DNA of 64,000 nt, taken from Variovorax sp. OV329 (GTDB lineage: Bacteria > Pseudomonadota > Gammaproteobacteria > Burkholderiales > Burkholderiaceae_C). Shown piece by piece: positions 52,968 to 62,474 of this stretch (the stretch's first letter is position 1; each line of letters begins with the position of its first letter). The notes beneath the pieces were generated by a model. That model was given only the letters and a program-made list of their open reading frames with translations, made no database searches and was not told the DNA's origin. The position numbers were made by a program, and so were the translations under genes. Location: assembly GCF_900114785.1 (NCBI RefSeq), contig NZ_FOUG01000013.1, forward strand, positions 106,287-170,286, read 5' to 3'.

Positions 52968-53701
52968 GTGCGTTTCGGCGGCATCACGGCGCTGGACCGG
53001 GTGTCCTTCGGGGTGCAGCGCGGGCACATCGTCGGGCTGATCGGGCCCAACGGCGCTGGCAAGACCACGCTCTTCAACTGCCTCTCGCGGCTGTACAGCT
53101 TCAGCGAGGGGCGCATCCTGTTCGAGGGGCGCTCGCTGCTGGAGACGCCGGCGCACGGCATCGCGTCGCTGGGCATCGGACGCACCTTCCAGAACCTGGC
53201 GCTCTTTCGCACCATGAGCGTGGCGCAGAACATCCTGGTGGGCGGGCACTGCCGCACAGGCAGCGGCTTCGTCGCCAACATGCTGCGGCTGCCCGGCGTG
53301 GGCCGCGAGGAATCGCAGCTGCGCGAACGGGCCGACGAGCTGGTCGAGCTGCTCGACCTGGGTCCGGTGGCCCGGCAGCGGGTGATGGACCTGCCCTTCG
53401 GCACGCAGAAGCGCGTGGAGCTGGCCCGCGCGCTCATGAGCCGGCCCAAGCTGCTGCTGCTGGACGAGCCCGCGGGCGGCCTCAACCACGAGGAAGTGGG
53501 CGCGCTGATGGCCCTGCTGCGCGAAGTGCGCGACCGGCTCTCGCTCACCCTGCTGCTGGTGGAGCACCACATGAACCTGGTGATGCGGGTGTCCGACCAG
53601 GTGGTGGCGCTGGACTTCGGACGCGTGATCGCCGACGGCACGCCGGCGCAGGTGCAGGCCAACGAGGAAGTGATCCGCGCCTACCTGGGCGGGGTGGCGG
53701 C

Positions 53702-53705
<4 letters not shown>
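52968..53705 (+). CDS. livG: Branched-chain amino acid-type ABC transporter ATPase LivG
   Basis: ABC ATPase. Walker A is GLIGPNGAGKTTL, signature-like DLPFGTQKRVELARAL (an unusual LPFGTQ variant of LSGGQ, common in LivG), Walker B LLLLDEP and the switch histidine in LLVEHHM. The start is uncertain. GTG 52968 has GAAGG seven bases upstream but removes the first beta strand. Extending back in frame restores that strand (EALLRVEGVTVRFGG) to about 52908, where AAGGAGA is well placed, yet the codon there is ATC. First of five coupled genes; its stop overlaps livF (ATGA). Confidence 0.9.
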
Positions 53706-54430
<725 letters not shown>

Positions 54431-54454
54431 AACAAAGGCGCGAGGAGGGAATCG

Positions 54455-55324
54455 ATGAACGTCCTCTTGCACCAGGTGCTCTCCGGCCTGGCCACCGGCG
54501 GCATCTACGCCAGCATGGCGCTGGCGCTGGTGATGATCTACCAGGCCACGCACCTGGTGAACTTCGCCCAGGGCGAACTGGCCATGTTCTCCACCTACAT
54601 CGCCTGGAGCCTGATGCAGGCGGGGCTGCCCTACTGGCTGGCCTTCTTCGCCACCGTGGCGATCGCCTTCGCGCTGGGCGCGCTGATCGAGCGGATCATC
54701 GTGCGGCCGGTGGAGCAGGCCTCGGTGCTGTCGGTGGTGATCGTGTTCATCGGGCTGCTGGTGATCCTCAACAGCGTGGCGGGCTGGATCTTCAGCTACA
54801 CGATCAAGCCTTTCCCCAGCCCCTTCCCGGCGGCGCCGCTGTTCGGCAACACCTACGTGACCTCGCACGAGTTGGGCGCCATCGGCGTCACGCTGGTGGT
54901 GCTGGCGCTGGTGTTCGTCTTCTTCCGCTTCACGCCGCTGGGCCTGGCGATGCGCGCGGCCGCGCACAACCCCGAGTCCAGCCGCCTGGTGGGCGTGCGG
55001 GTGGGCTGGATGCTGGCGCTGGGCTGGGGGCTGGCCTCGGCCATCGGGGCGGTGGCCGGCATCATGGTGGCGCCCATCGTGTTCCTGGAGCCCAACATGA
55101 TGACGGGCATCCTGCTGTACTCCTTCGCGGCGGCACTGCTGGGCGGCGTCGACAGCCCCGGCGGGGCGGTGCTGGGCGGCTTCATCGTCGGCGTGCTGGA
55201 GAACGTGGTGGGTGCGGTGCTGGGCACCGACCTGAAGCTCACGGTGGCGCTGGTGCTGATCGTGGGGGTGCTGGTGATCCGGCCCTCGGGCCTGTTCGGC
55301 ACGGTGCACGTGTCGCGGGTATAG
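54455..55324 (+). CDS. livH: Branched-chain amino acid-type ABC permease LivH
   Basis: Inner-membrane permease of 289 residues with about eight helices. LivH features: SGLATGGIYASMALALVMIY, NFAQGELAMFSTYIAW and ALLGGVDSPGGAVLGGFIVG near the end. GAGGAGG lies upstream. It pairs with LivM; the gap to livF is 24 bases and to livM four. Confidence 0.94.
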   Translation: MNVLLHQVLSGLATGGIYASMALALVMIYQATHLVNFAQGELAMFSTYIAWSLMQAGLPYWLAFFATVAIAFALGALIERIIVRPVEQASVLSVVIVFIGLLVILNSVAGWIFSYTIKPFPSPFPAAPLFGNTYVTSHELGAIGVTLVVLALVFVFFRFTPLGLAMRAAAHNPESSRLVGVRVGWMLALGWGLASAIGAVAGIMVAPIVFLEPNMMTGILLYSFAAALLGGVDSPGGAVLGGFIVGVLENVVGAVLGTDLKLTVALVLIVGVLVIRPSGLFGTVHVSRV

Positions 55325-55328
55325 CGCC

Positions 55329-56357
55329 ATGAACGAGCGCGACATCCGCCTGCACCGCATCGGCCTCGCACTGCTCATCGCGGCGGCCTGCGTGCTGCCC
55401 TTCCTGCTGTCGAACTACCGCGTGTTCCAGCTCACGCTGGCCATGGTCTATGCGATCGCGCTGCTGGGGCTGAACATGCTCACCGGCTACAACGGGCAGA
55501 TCTCGCTGGGGCATGGCGCCTTCTATGCCATCGGCGCGTACACGGCGGCCATCCTCATGGACAAGGCCGGCGTGCCCTACTGGGCTACGGTGCCGGTGGC
55601 CGGCGCGGTGTGCCTGGTGGCGGGCTTCCTGTTCGGGCTGCCGGCGCTGCGGCTGGACGGGCTGTACCTGGCGCTAGCCACCTTCGCGCTGGGCGTGGCC
55701 ATGCCGCAGATCCTCAAGTACAAGCACCTGGAGCACTGGACCGGGGGTGCGCAGGGCATCGTCATCCTCAAGCCCGAGGCGCCCGAGTGGAGCGGGCTCA
55801 CGCAGGACCAGTGGCTGTACTTCGTGGTGCTGGGCTGGGTGCTGTTCTTGTTCCTGCTCGCCTGGAACCTGCTGCGCGGGCGCATTGGCCGCGCCATGGT
55901 GGCCATCCGCGAGCAGCCCACCGCCGCGCAGGCCATGGGCGTGAACACGGCCATGGTGAAGTCCATGACCTTCGGCGTCTCGGCCATGTACACCGGCATC
56001 GCCGGCGCGCTGGGCGCGGTGGTGATCCAGTTCGTGGCGCCGGATTCCTTCAGCGTGTTTCTCTCCATCACGCTGGTGGTGGGGCTGGTGGTGGGCGGGC
56101 TGGCGTCCATCCAGGGCGCGCTGTGGGGGGCGCTGTTCATCCAGTTCGTGCCCAACATCGCCGACCAGGTGTCCAAGGCCGCGCCCTGGGCGATCTACGG
56201 CGTGTTCCTCATCGTGTTCATGTATGCCTTGCCCTTCGGCGTGGCGGGCGGCCTGCGCCAGCTGGCGGCGCGCTGGCGGGCGCGGCGTGCCGCGGCGCAT
56301 GCCGGCGCGCGCGGCGTCGCGCCGGCGCAGGTGCGGCCGAAGTCGCACGGCACCTGA
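55329..56357 (+). CDS. livM: Branched-chain amino acid-type ABC permease LivM
   Basis: Inner-membrane permease of 342 residues. LivM features: ALLGLNMLTGYNGQISLGHG, FYAIGAYTAAILMDKAG, PALRLDGLYLALATFALGVA, and GRAMVAIREQPTAAQAMGVN (the loop that contacts the ATPase). The C-terminal 30 residues are arginine/alanine-rich and variable. Confidence 0.94.
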   Translation: MNERDIRLHRIGLALLIAAACVLPFLLSNYRVFQLTLAMVYAIALLGLNMLTGYNGQISLGHGAFYAIGAYTAAILMDKAGVPYWATVPVAGAVCLVAGFLFGLPALRLDGLYLALATFALGVAMPQILKYKHLEHWTGGAQGIVILKPEAPEWSGLTQDQWLYFVVLGWVLFLFLLAWNLLRGRIGRAMVAIREQPTAAQAMGVNTAMVKSMTFGVSAMYTGIAGALGAVVIQFVAPDSFSVFLSITLVVGLVVGGLASIQGALWGALFIQFVPNIADQVSKAAPWAIYGVFLIVFMYALPFGVAGGLRQLAARWRARRAAAHAGARGVAPAQVRPKSHGT

Positions 56358-56443
56358 ACCACTGTTTTCGGCCGGACCGGGCCCGAAGAAGCCGGTCCAC
56401 TTTGTTGACCTGACTGGCAACGTGCAAAGAAGGAGTGACCACC

Positions 56444-57682
56444 ATGCGACCCACCTCTCCCGCATCCCCCGGCCGCCGCACCACCCTGGTGGCCGGCGCC
56501 TCGCTGCTCGCGCTCGGCGTGCTGCCGGTGCAGGCGCAGCAGAAGAAGTACGGCCCCGGTGCCAGCGACACCGAGATCAAGCTGGGACAGACCATGCCCT
56601 ACAGCGGCCCGGCCTCGGCATACGCCACCATCGGCAAACTGCAGCAGGCCTACTTCAAGATGCTCAACGAGCAGGGCGGCATCAACGGACGCAAGATCAA
56701 CCTGATCAGCCTGGACGACGGCTACAGCCCGCCCAAGGCGGTGGAGCAGGTGCGCAAGCTGGTGGAGCAGGACGAGGTGCTGGCCCTGTTCCAGACCCTG
56801 GGCACGCCGAGCAACTCGGCCATCCACAAGTACGTCAACGCCAGGAAGGTGCCTCACCTGTTCCTGGCGACCGGCGCCACCAAGTGGGCCGACCCGAAGA
56901 ACTTCCCCTGGACCATCGGCTTCAACCTCAGCTACCAGGCCGAGGGCGTGATCTATGCCAAGTACCTGCTGAAGAACAAGCCGAACGCGAAGGTCGCGAT
57001 CCTCTACCAGAACGACGACTACGGGAAGGACCTGCTCAAGGGCGTGAAGGACGGCCTGGGCGCGCAGGGCGCCAAGCTGATCGTGGCCGAGGCCAGCTAC
57101 GAGGTGACCGACCCCACGGTGGACTCGCAGATCGTCACGCTGCAGGGCTCGGGCGCCGACACCTTCATCAACATCACCACGCCCAAGTTCGCCGCGCAGG
57201 CCATCCGCAAGGCCTACGACTCGGGTTGGAAGCCGCTGCACATCGTGAACAACGTGGGCGCCTCGGTGGGCTCGGTGCTCACGCCGGCGGGGCTGGACAA
57301 GTCGGTGGGCCTTCTCACCATCCAGTACTACAAGGACCCGAACGATCCGCAGTGGAAGGAGGACCCCGCCATGCTGGAGTGGCGCGCCTTCATGGGCCGC
57401 TTCTACAAGGACGGCGACCCCAAGGACGCCTCCAACCTCTATGCCTACATCGCGGCGCAACTCATGGTGCACGTAATCAAGGCGGCCGGCAACGATCTGA
57501 CGCGCGAGAACGTCATGAAGCAGGCCACCGGCATCAAGAACCTCAAGCTGCCGCTGCTGCTGCCGGGCATGGCGCTGAACACCTCGCCAACAGACTACTT
57601 CCTGGTCAAGCAGGCGCAGCTGTCGAAGTTCACCGGCACGCAGTGGGCGGGTTTCGGCGATGTGCTGAGCACGGTCGATTAG
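56444..57682 (+). CDS. ABC transporter substrate-binding protein (LivJ/LivK-type)
   Basis: Periplasmic binding protein of 412 residues, type I fold. It has a signal peptide (TTLVAGASLLALGVLPVQAQ) and family motifs DTEIKLGQTMPYSGPASAYA, INGRKINLISLDDGYSPPKA and YQNDDYGKDLLKG. The subfamily often binds aromatic acids, amides or short-chain compounds rather than leucine, so the ligand is open. ATG 56444 has AAGGAG eight bases upstream; a GTG nine bases earlier overlaps that site. Last gene of the importer operon. Confidence 0.93.
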   Translation: MRPTSPASPGRRTTLVAGASLLALGVLPVQAQQKKYGPGASDTEIKLGQTMPYSGPASAYATIGKLQQAYFKMLNEQGGINGRKINLISLDDGYSPPKAVEQVRKLVEQDEVLALFQTLGTPSNSAIHKYVNARKVPHLFLATGATKWADPKNFPWTIGFNLSYQAEGVIYAKYLLKNKPNAKVAILYQNDDYGKDLLKGVKDGLGAQGAKLIVAEASYEVTDPTVDSQIVTLQGSGADTFINITTPKFAAQAIRKAYDSGWKPLHIVNNVGASVGSVLTPAGLDKSVGLLTIQYYKDPNDPQWKEDPAMLEWRAFMGRFYKDGDPKDASNLYAYIAAQLMVHVIKAAGNDLTRENVMKQATGIKNLKLPLLLPGMALNTSPTDYFLVKQAQLSKFTGTQWAGFGDVLSTVD

Positions 57683-57697
57683 ACGGGCGCGCCGCCT

Positions 57698-58684
57698 TCA
57701 GTCGAAGGCGTGCGGATCGCGCTCCACCAGCGCGACGTTGCGCTGGCGGTCCAGCTCGATCTCGTTGGTGAAGGCATCGATGCTGCCGGGCGCGGGCAGG
57801 TTGTGGGACTGCAGCAGCCGCTCGCGCAGGCCGGCGCCCGCCAGCGCGCGATTGATCTCGATGTTGATGCGCCGCACGATGCGCCGCGGCGTGTCCGGCG
57901 GCGCGAAGATGCCGAAGAGCGAGTCGCGGTTGGCCGGCTCGAAGCCCAGCTCCGCCAGCGTGGGGACGTTCGGCAAGGCGGACAGCCGCGTGGGCGAACC
58001 CACGGCCAGCGCCCTCAGCCGCCCCTGCTCGATGTAGCGAAGCTGCTGCGCTGCCACGTTGGAGGACAGGATCTCGAACTGTCCGCCCAGCGCGTCGTTG
58101 AGCTGCGGCCCGCCGCCCTGGTAGGGCACGTGAGTGATCTCCACGCCCGCCAGCGCGCGCACCTGCGCCAGCACCAGGTGGCCGGTGGTCGCCACGCCCG
58201 AGGTGGCCCAGCGCAGGGCGCCCGGTGCGGCGCGCGCCTGCAGCAGCAGGTCGTGAAAGCCCGCGCCCTGGAAGGCCGGCGTGGCCACCACCAGCACCGG
58301 CGTGCGCATGACGCTGCCCACCGGGTCCACCGAGCGAAGCCGGTCCGCCTGGCCCAGGCGCTCGATCAACGGTGACAGGGTGAGCGGACTGATGGCCGAG
58401 AAGGCGAGGGTGTGGCCGTCGGGCGCGCTACGCGCCAGCAGGTCGATGCCCACGCTGCCGCCGGCGCCGGGCCGGTGCTCCACCAGCACAGGCACGCCCA
58501 GCCGCTCGGCCAACGGATCGGCCAGGGCGCGCGCCATGAGGTCCGAGACGCCACCGGCCGGGTAGACGACGAACAGCCGTATGGGCCGCACGGGCCATGC
58601 AGGTGCCGCGGCGCCCGCGCTGCCCAGCGCCGGCAGCGCGAGCGCGGCGGCCAGCAGGCGTCGGCGATGCAGGCTTGCGCTCAT
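57698..58684 (-). CDS. Bug family tripartite tricarboxylate transporter-type binding protein
   Basis: Periplasmic solute-binding protein of 328 residues. Signal peptide LLAAALALPALGSAGAAA, then the Bug-family signature PVRPIRLFVVYPAGGVSDLM, VLVEHRPGAGGSVGIDLLA and LGGQFEILSSNVAA. Bug proteins bind carboxylates and aromatic compounds, often without adjacent membrane genes. The ATG at 58684 overlaps the LysR stop (ATGA), so the two are co-expressed; it may bind the inducer or substrate for the divergent esterase. Confidence 0.92.
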   Translation of the reverse strand: MSASLHRRRLLAAALALPALGSAGAAAPAWPVRPIRLFVVYPAGGVSDLMARALADPLAERLGVPVLVEHRPGAGGSVGIDLLARSAPDGHTLAFSAISPLTLSPLIERLGQADRLRSVDPVGSVMRTPVLVVATPAFQGAGFHDLLLQARAAPGALRWATSGVATTGHLVLAQVRALAGVEITHVPYQGGGPQLNDALGGQFEILSSNVAAQQLRYIEQGRLRALAVGSPTRLSALPNVPTLAELGFEPANRDSLFGIFAPPDTPRRIVRRINIEINRALAGAGLRERLLQSHNLPAPGSIDAFTNEIELDRQRNVALVERDPHAFD

Positions 58685-59586
58685 GCCGCCGCGCGCTCGT
58701 GCAGAAGCGCGTGGAAGTGGCGGGCGGGCAGGCTGTCCTCACCCTCGCGCCAGGCCAGCGTGAGCGGCGCGTCCAGCGAGTCGCAGCCGGCCAGCGGCAG
58801 GTAGGCCACCGCATGGGCATGCACGCCGGCCATGGACGCCGGCACCACCGAGGCGCCCACGCCCGCGGCCACCAGGTTGAGGTTGGTCATCATGCGGTCC
58901 ACCTCGGCCGCGATGCGCGGCGCCAGGCCCTGGGAATGGCACAGCGAGAGCAGCTCGGCGTACATGCCAGGCGCACCGGGGCGGCGCACCAGGATGAGCG
59001 GGCTTTCGCACAGGCGCTTGAGCGGCAGGCGCTTGCGGCTGCTGGCCGGCAACGACTCGGCGCGATCGACGGGCAGGGCCGCCACCATGGGCTCGTGCAG
59101 GAGGGTGTCGAAGCGCAGGTCCTCGGGCTGCGCCACCGGCCGGCGCAGCAGCGCGGCATGCAGGCGGCCGGCCACCAGCGCTTCCGTCAGGCCGGCGGCA
59201 TTGGCCTCGCGCAGCTGCAGTTCGACGCCGGGGTAGGCCTGGCGGAAGGCGCGCAGCGCATCGGGCACGAAGCGGTGCGCCGCCGCCGAGCTGGTGAAAC
59301 CCACGCGGAGCACACCCGCCTGGCCCTCGGCCACGCGCTTCATGCGCGTGCGCATGGCATCGGCATCGTCGAGCAGGCGCCGCGCCTCGGCCTGGAACAG
59401 GCGGCCGGCCTCGGTGAGGGTAACGCCGCGCGCATGGCGCTTGAACAACTGCAGGTCCAGCGTGCGCTCCAGCGTCTTGATCTGCTGCGACAAGGGCGGC
59501 TGCTGGATGCCCAGCCGCTCGGCCGCGCGGGTCATGTGCCCGGTCTCGGCCACGGCGGCGAAATAGCGCAGGGCGCGCAGGTCCAT
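58681..59586 (-). CDS. LysR family transcriptional regulator
   Basis: Protein of 301 residues with the N-terminal HTH (RALRYFAAVAETGHMTRAAE, LGIQQPPLSQQIKTLER) and a C-terminal effector-binding domain (GVLRVGFTSSAAAHRFVPDA). It is close to the BenM/CatM-like group in layout, which respond to aromatic acids. ATG 59586 has GGAGA upstream; a TTG directly before it is a less likely start. It is divergent from the tannase-like gene and probably controls it. Confidence 0.93.
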   Translation of the reverse strand: MDLRALRYFAAVAETGHMTRAAERLGIQQPPLSQQIKTLERTLDLQLFKRHARGVTLTEAGRLFQAEARRLLDDADAMRTRMKRVAEGQAGVLRVGFTSSAAAHRFVPDALRAFRQAYPGVELQLREANAAGLTEALVAGRLHAALLRRPVAQPEDLRFDTLLHEPMVAALPVDRAESLPASSRKRLPLKRLCESPLILVRRPGAPGMYAELLSLCHSQGLAPRIAAEVDRMMTNLNLVAAGVGASVVPASMAGVHAHAVAYLPLAGCDSLDAPLTLAWREGEDSLPARHFHALLHERAAA

Positions 59587-59735
59587 CAACTCGTCTCCAT
59601 ATCTTTTTCGTATCGGAACACCTCGATCATTTTATTTGACCCTAAGTCACCTGCGCTCCTATCTTCGCCCCCCATGACGGCCGACCACGGCCGCGGCGTT
59701 TTCGAACGAACGAACCCATGGAGACAAGACAAGTC

Positions 59736-62474
59736 ATGCGCAACGCGCCCCCCGAGTCCAAATCGCATTCCCTGGCCTTCCCGCGCGGCGCCTCCGCGCT
59801 GGGGCTGGCCTGCTTCCTTGCCCTGCTGTCCGCCTGCGGCGGTGGCGGTGGCGGCGACACGCCGGCCAATCCGCCTGCCTCGGGCAGCAGCAACACCAAT
59901 CCTGCGGACCCGGACGATGGCACTCCGGCGCCACCGCTCGCCACCGCCAGGCTCAGCTGCGGCGAACTGGCGGGCAAGAGCTTCGCGGCCAGCGACATCA
60001 GCCTGCCCAGCGGCGGCGCCACCATCACCTCGGCCGCGGCCGTGGCCGCCGGCGACGCGGGCAACCTGTATGGCGACTATTGCAAAGTGCGCGGCACCAT
60101 CGCACCGGTCGATGCGTCGTCCCCGGCGATCAACTTCGCGCTCAACCTGCCGGCTGGCTGGAACCGCAAGACCATCCACTACGGCGGCGGCGGCTTCAAC
60201 GGCAACCTGATCGACGGCACCGAACCCCTGCGCTTCGGCCCGGCCGACAAGCCCGCGCCACTGGCGCTGGGCTATGCCACCTACGGCAGCGACTCGGGGC
60301 ACCAGTCCTCCAGCATCACCGATGGCCGCTTCGCCGCCAACGACGAGTCGCTGGCCAACTACGGCGGCCTGGCGATGAAGAAGACGCGCGACGTGGCGCA
60401 GAAGCTGGTGCAGGCCTTCTACGGCGAGAAGCCGGCGCATGCCTGGTTCCTCGGCACCTCCACCGGCGGGCGCGATGCGCTGGCCTACATCCAGCGCTGG
60501 TCCACCGACTACGACGGCGTGATCGCCAACGAACCGGCGCTCAACTACAGCGGCACGCGCCTGTCGAACGTGGCGCTGGGCCGCGCGCTCTACGCCAACG
60601 GTGGCGCGGGCTGGCTCAACGTGGCCAAGACACTGAAGGTGCAGCAGTCGGTGCTCGCGGCCTGCGATGGGCTGGACGGCGCCAAGGACGGCATCGTCAG
60701 CAATGTCGAGAGCTGCCGCCTGCTCAACACGCAGATCCTGAGCAGCCTGCGCTGCGCCGGCGGGGCCGACACCGGCAACACCTGCCTGTCGGATGCGCAG
60801 CTGGCCACCGTCCGCGTCATCGAGTCGCCGCTGCAGCTGGGCTACCCGCTGGCCAACGGCGTGCAGGTGGCCGGCGGCTACAACCTGCTGGAAGGCGCGC
60901 TGGTGGCCGGCCCCTACACCACGCGCGACCTGGGCACGCGGCCCGTGCCAGGCAACCCGGCGACATCGGCCGACGCCAACATGTACCTCACGGGCGACCA
61001 GTGGGTGAAGTACTTCGTCACCCGCGACGCGGCCTTCGACACGCTGGGCTTCGACCCGGCCAACCCCGGCAGCTGGACCCCCCGCGTGCAGGCCGTCTCG
61101 GCCATCACCGACGCCCTGGACGCGAACCTCGCGCCCTTCCTCGGCAACGGCGGCAAGCTGATCCTGCTGCATGGCCTGGCGGACGAGGTCATCAGCCCGA
61201 ACTCCACCATCGACTACTACCAGCGCCTGATCACCAGCGTGGGTCAGGCGGCGGTGAACGCCGGCGTGCGCTTCTACACCGTGCCCGGCATGGGCCACGG
61301 CACCGGCGTGTTCATTCCCAACTGGGATTCGCTGGCCGCGCTCGAAGGCTGGGTGGAGAAGGGCCTGGCGCCCGGCACCGCCGTGGCGGTGGATGCGGTG
61401 GCCGGCACCTACGGCCGCACCCGGCCGCTGTGTCAGTACCCCGCCTGGCCCAAGTACCGCGGCAGCGGCAGCATGGACGCGGCCGTGAACTACAGCTGCG
61501 TGGCGGAGACGGGCGACCCGCTCGCCTGCCCGAACCTGCCGGCCGCGGCCACCAGCTACAAGGGCGGCAACACGCTGGGCGAAGAGCTCACGGTGCAGAT
61601 TGACCCGGCCACCATGGCCTACAGCATCACGGTGGAAGCGAGCAACGTGCGCAGCCCGGGCGCGCAGCGCAACGGCACGCTGGTGTCGCAAGGGGCGTGC
61701 AGCTACACCAGCAGCGAGGGCGGGGCCGTGTTCACGCTGGCCGCGGGCGGCGTGCTGCAAGGGGGCGTCAGCGCGCCCTCGGGCGGCGCCTTCGCACCGC
61801 TGCTGGCCTTTGTCACCACCTGGAACAACGAGAGCTCGCCGGCGGTGTTCAACCCGGTGGCCGTCATCGCCAATGCGCTGGGCGTGCAGCAAGCCGGCAC
61901 GGCGGGCACGCCGGCCGTGCAGGCAGCCTCCGTGCGGCTGCGCAATGCGGGCACCTTCCAGTACTGCCGCGACGCGGTGACCGGCGGCGCAACGACCTAC
62001 GACGCCGCCTGCACGCAGACCGAGAAGGGCTACATCAGCTACGCCAGTGCACACCGCGCCTTCGACGTGTACACCACCTCGCCCACCGGCGCGGCCGTCA
62101 CCAGCGGCGGCACGCTGTCGGGCTCGTGGGTGGTCGGCATGGTCAACGGCAGCCCCGTGCACCTGCACCTGGTGCGCGAGGGCGGCAACGCCGGCATGCG
62201 CGTGCTTTCGGGGCAGCAGAGCCTGGCCTCGGGCACGGCCGACGGCAGCTACGCCATGGGCAGCAGCCGCGGCGACAATCGCGCCGCCACGCTGGCCGGC
62301 AGCAGCTTCAACCTCGGCGGCGCAGGCGCGACGCTGGCCTACGACTCGCCGGTGCCCGGCATGGCGCAGGCCGATGCGGGCCGGCCGGGGCAGCTGATCT
62401 TCAACGGCGGTGTGCTGGCCTTTGTCTCGGGCGACACGGCGCAGCCCGCATTCGAAATCGGAGTTCGACATTGA
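59736..62474 (+). CDS. Tannase/feruloyl esterase-like lipoprotein with extra C-terminal domain
   Basis: Protein of 912 residues with a lipoprotein signal (FLALLSAC then a glycine run). The tannase/feruloyl esterase domain (about 70-560) has TIHYGGGGFNGNLIDG, the nucleophile elbow FLGTSTGGRDALAYI (Ser242), acid in LLHGLADEVISPN and His in VPGMGHGTGVF. The family's CS-D-HC motif normally has Cys before Ser and after His, joined by a disulphide; here they are Thr and Gly. A further C-terminal beta-rich region of about 330 residues is not part of ordinary tannases. Start ATG 59736 has GGAGAC upstream; ATG 59718 is an alternative. The stop overlaps the next hydrolase start. Confidence 0.85.
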   Translation: MRNAPPESKSHSLAFPRGASALGLACFLALLSACGGGGGGDTPANPPASGSSNTNPADPDDGTPAPPLATARLSCGELAGKSFAASDISLPSGGATITSAAAVAAGDAGNLYGDYCKVRGTIAPVDASSPAINFALNLPAGWNRKTIHYGGGGFNGNLIDGTEPLRFGPADKPAPLALGYATYGSDSGHQSSSITDGRFAANDESLANYGGLAMKKTRDVAQKLVQAFYGEKPAHAWFLGTSTGGRDALAYIQRWSTDYDGVIANEPALNYSGTRLSNVALGRALYANGGAGWLNVAKTLKVQQSVLAACDGLDGAKDGIVSNVESCRLLNTQILSSLRCAGGADTGNTCLSDAQLATVRVIESPLQLGYPLANGVQVAGGYNLLEGALVAGPYTTRDLGTRPVPGNPATSADANMYLTGDQWVKYFVTRDAAFDTLGFDPANPGSWTPRVQAVSAITDALDANLAPFLGNGGKLILLHGLADEVISPNSTIDYYQRLITSVGQAAVNAGVRFYTVPGMGHGTGVFIPNWDSLAALEGWVEKGLAPGTAVAVDAVAGTYGRTRPLCQYPAWPKYRGSGSMDAAVNYSCVAETGDPLACPNLPAAATSYKGGNTLGEELTVQIDPATMAYSITVEASNVRSPGAQRNGTLVSQGACSYTSSEGGAVFTLAAGGVLQGGVSAPSGGAFAPLLAFVTTWNNESSPAVFNPVAVIANALGVQQAGTAGTPAVQAASVRLRNAGTFQYCRDAVTGGATTYDAACTQTEKGYISYASAHRAFDVYTTSPTGAAVTSGGTLSGSWVVGMVNGSPVHLHLVREGGNAGMRVLSGQQSLASGTADGSYAMGSSRGDNRAATLAGSSFNLGGAGATLAYDSPVPGMAQADAGRPGQLIFNGGVLAFVSGDTAQPAFEIGVRH

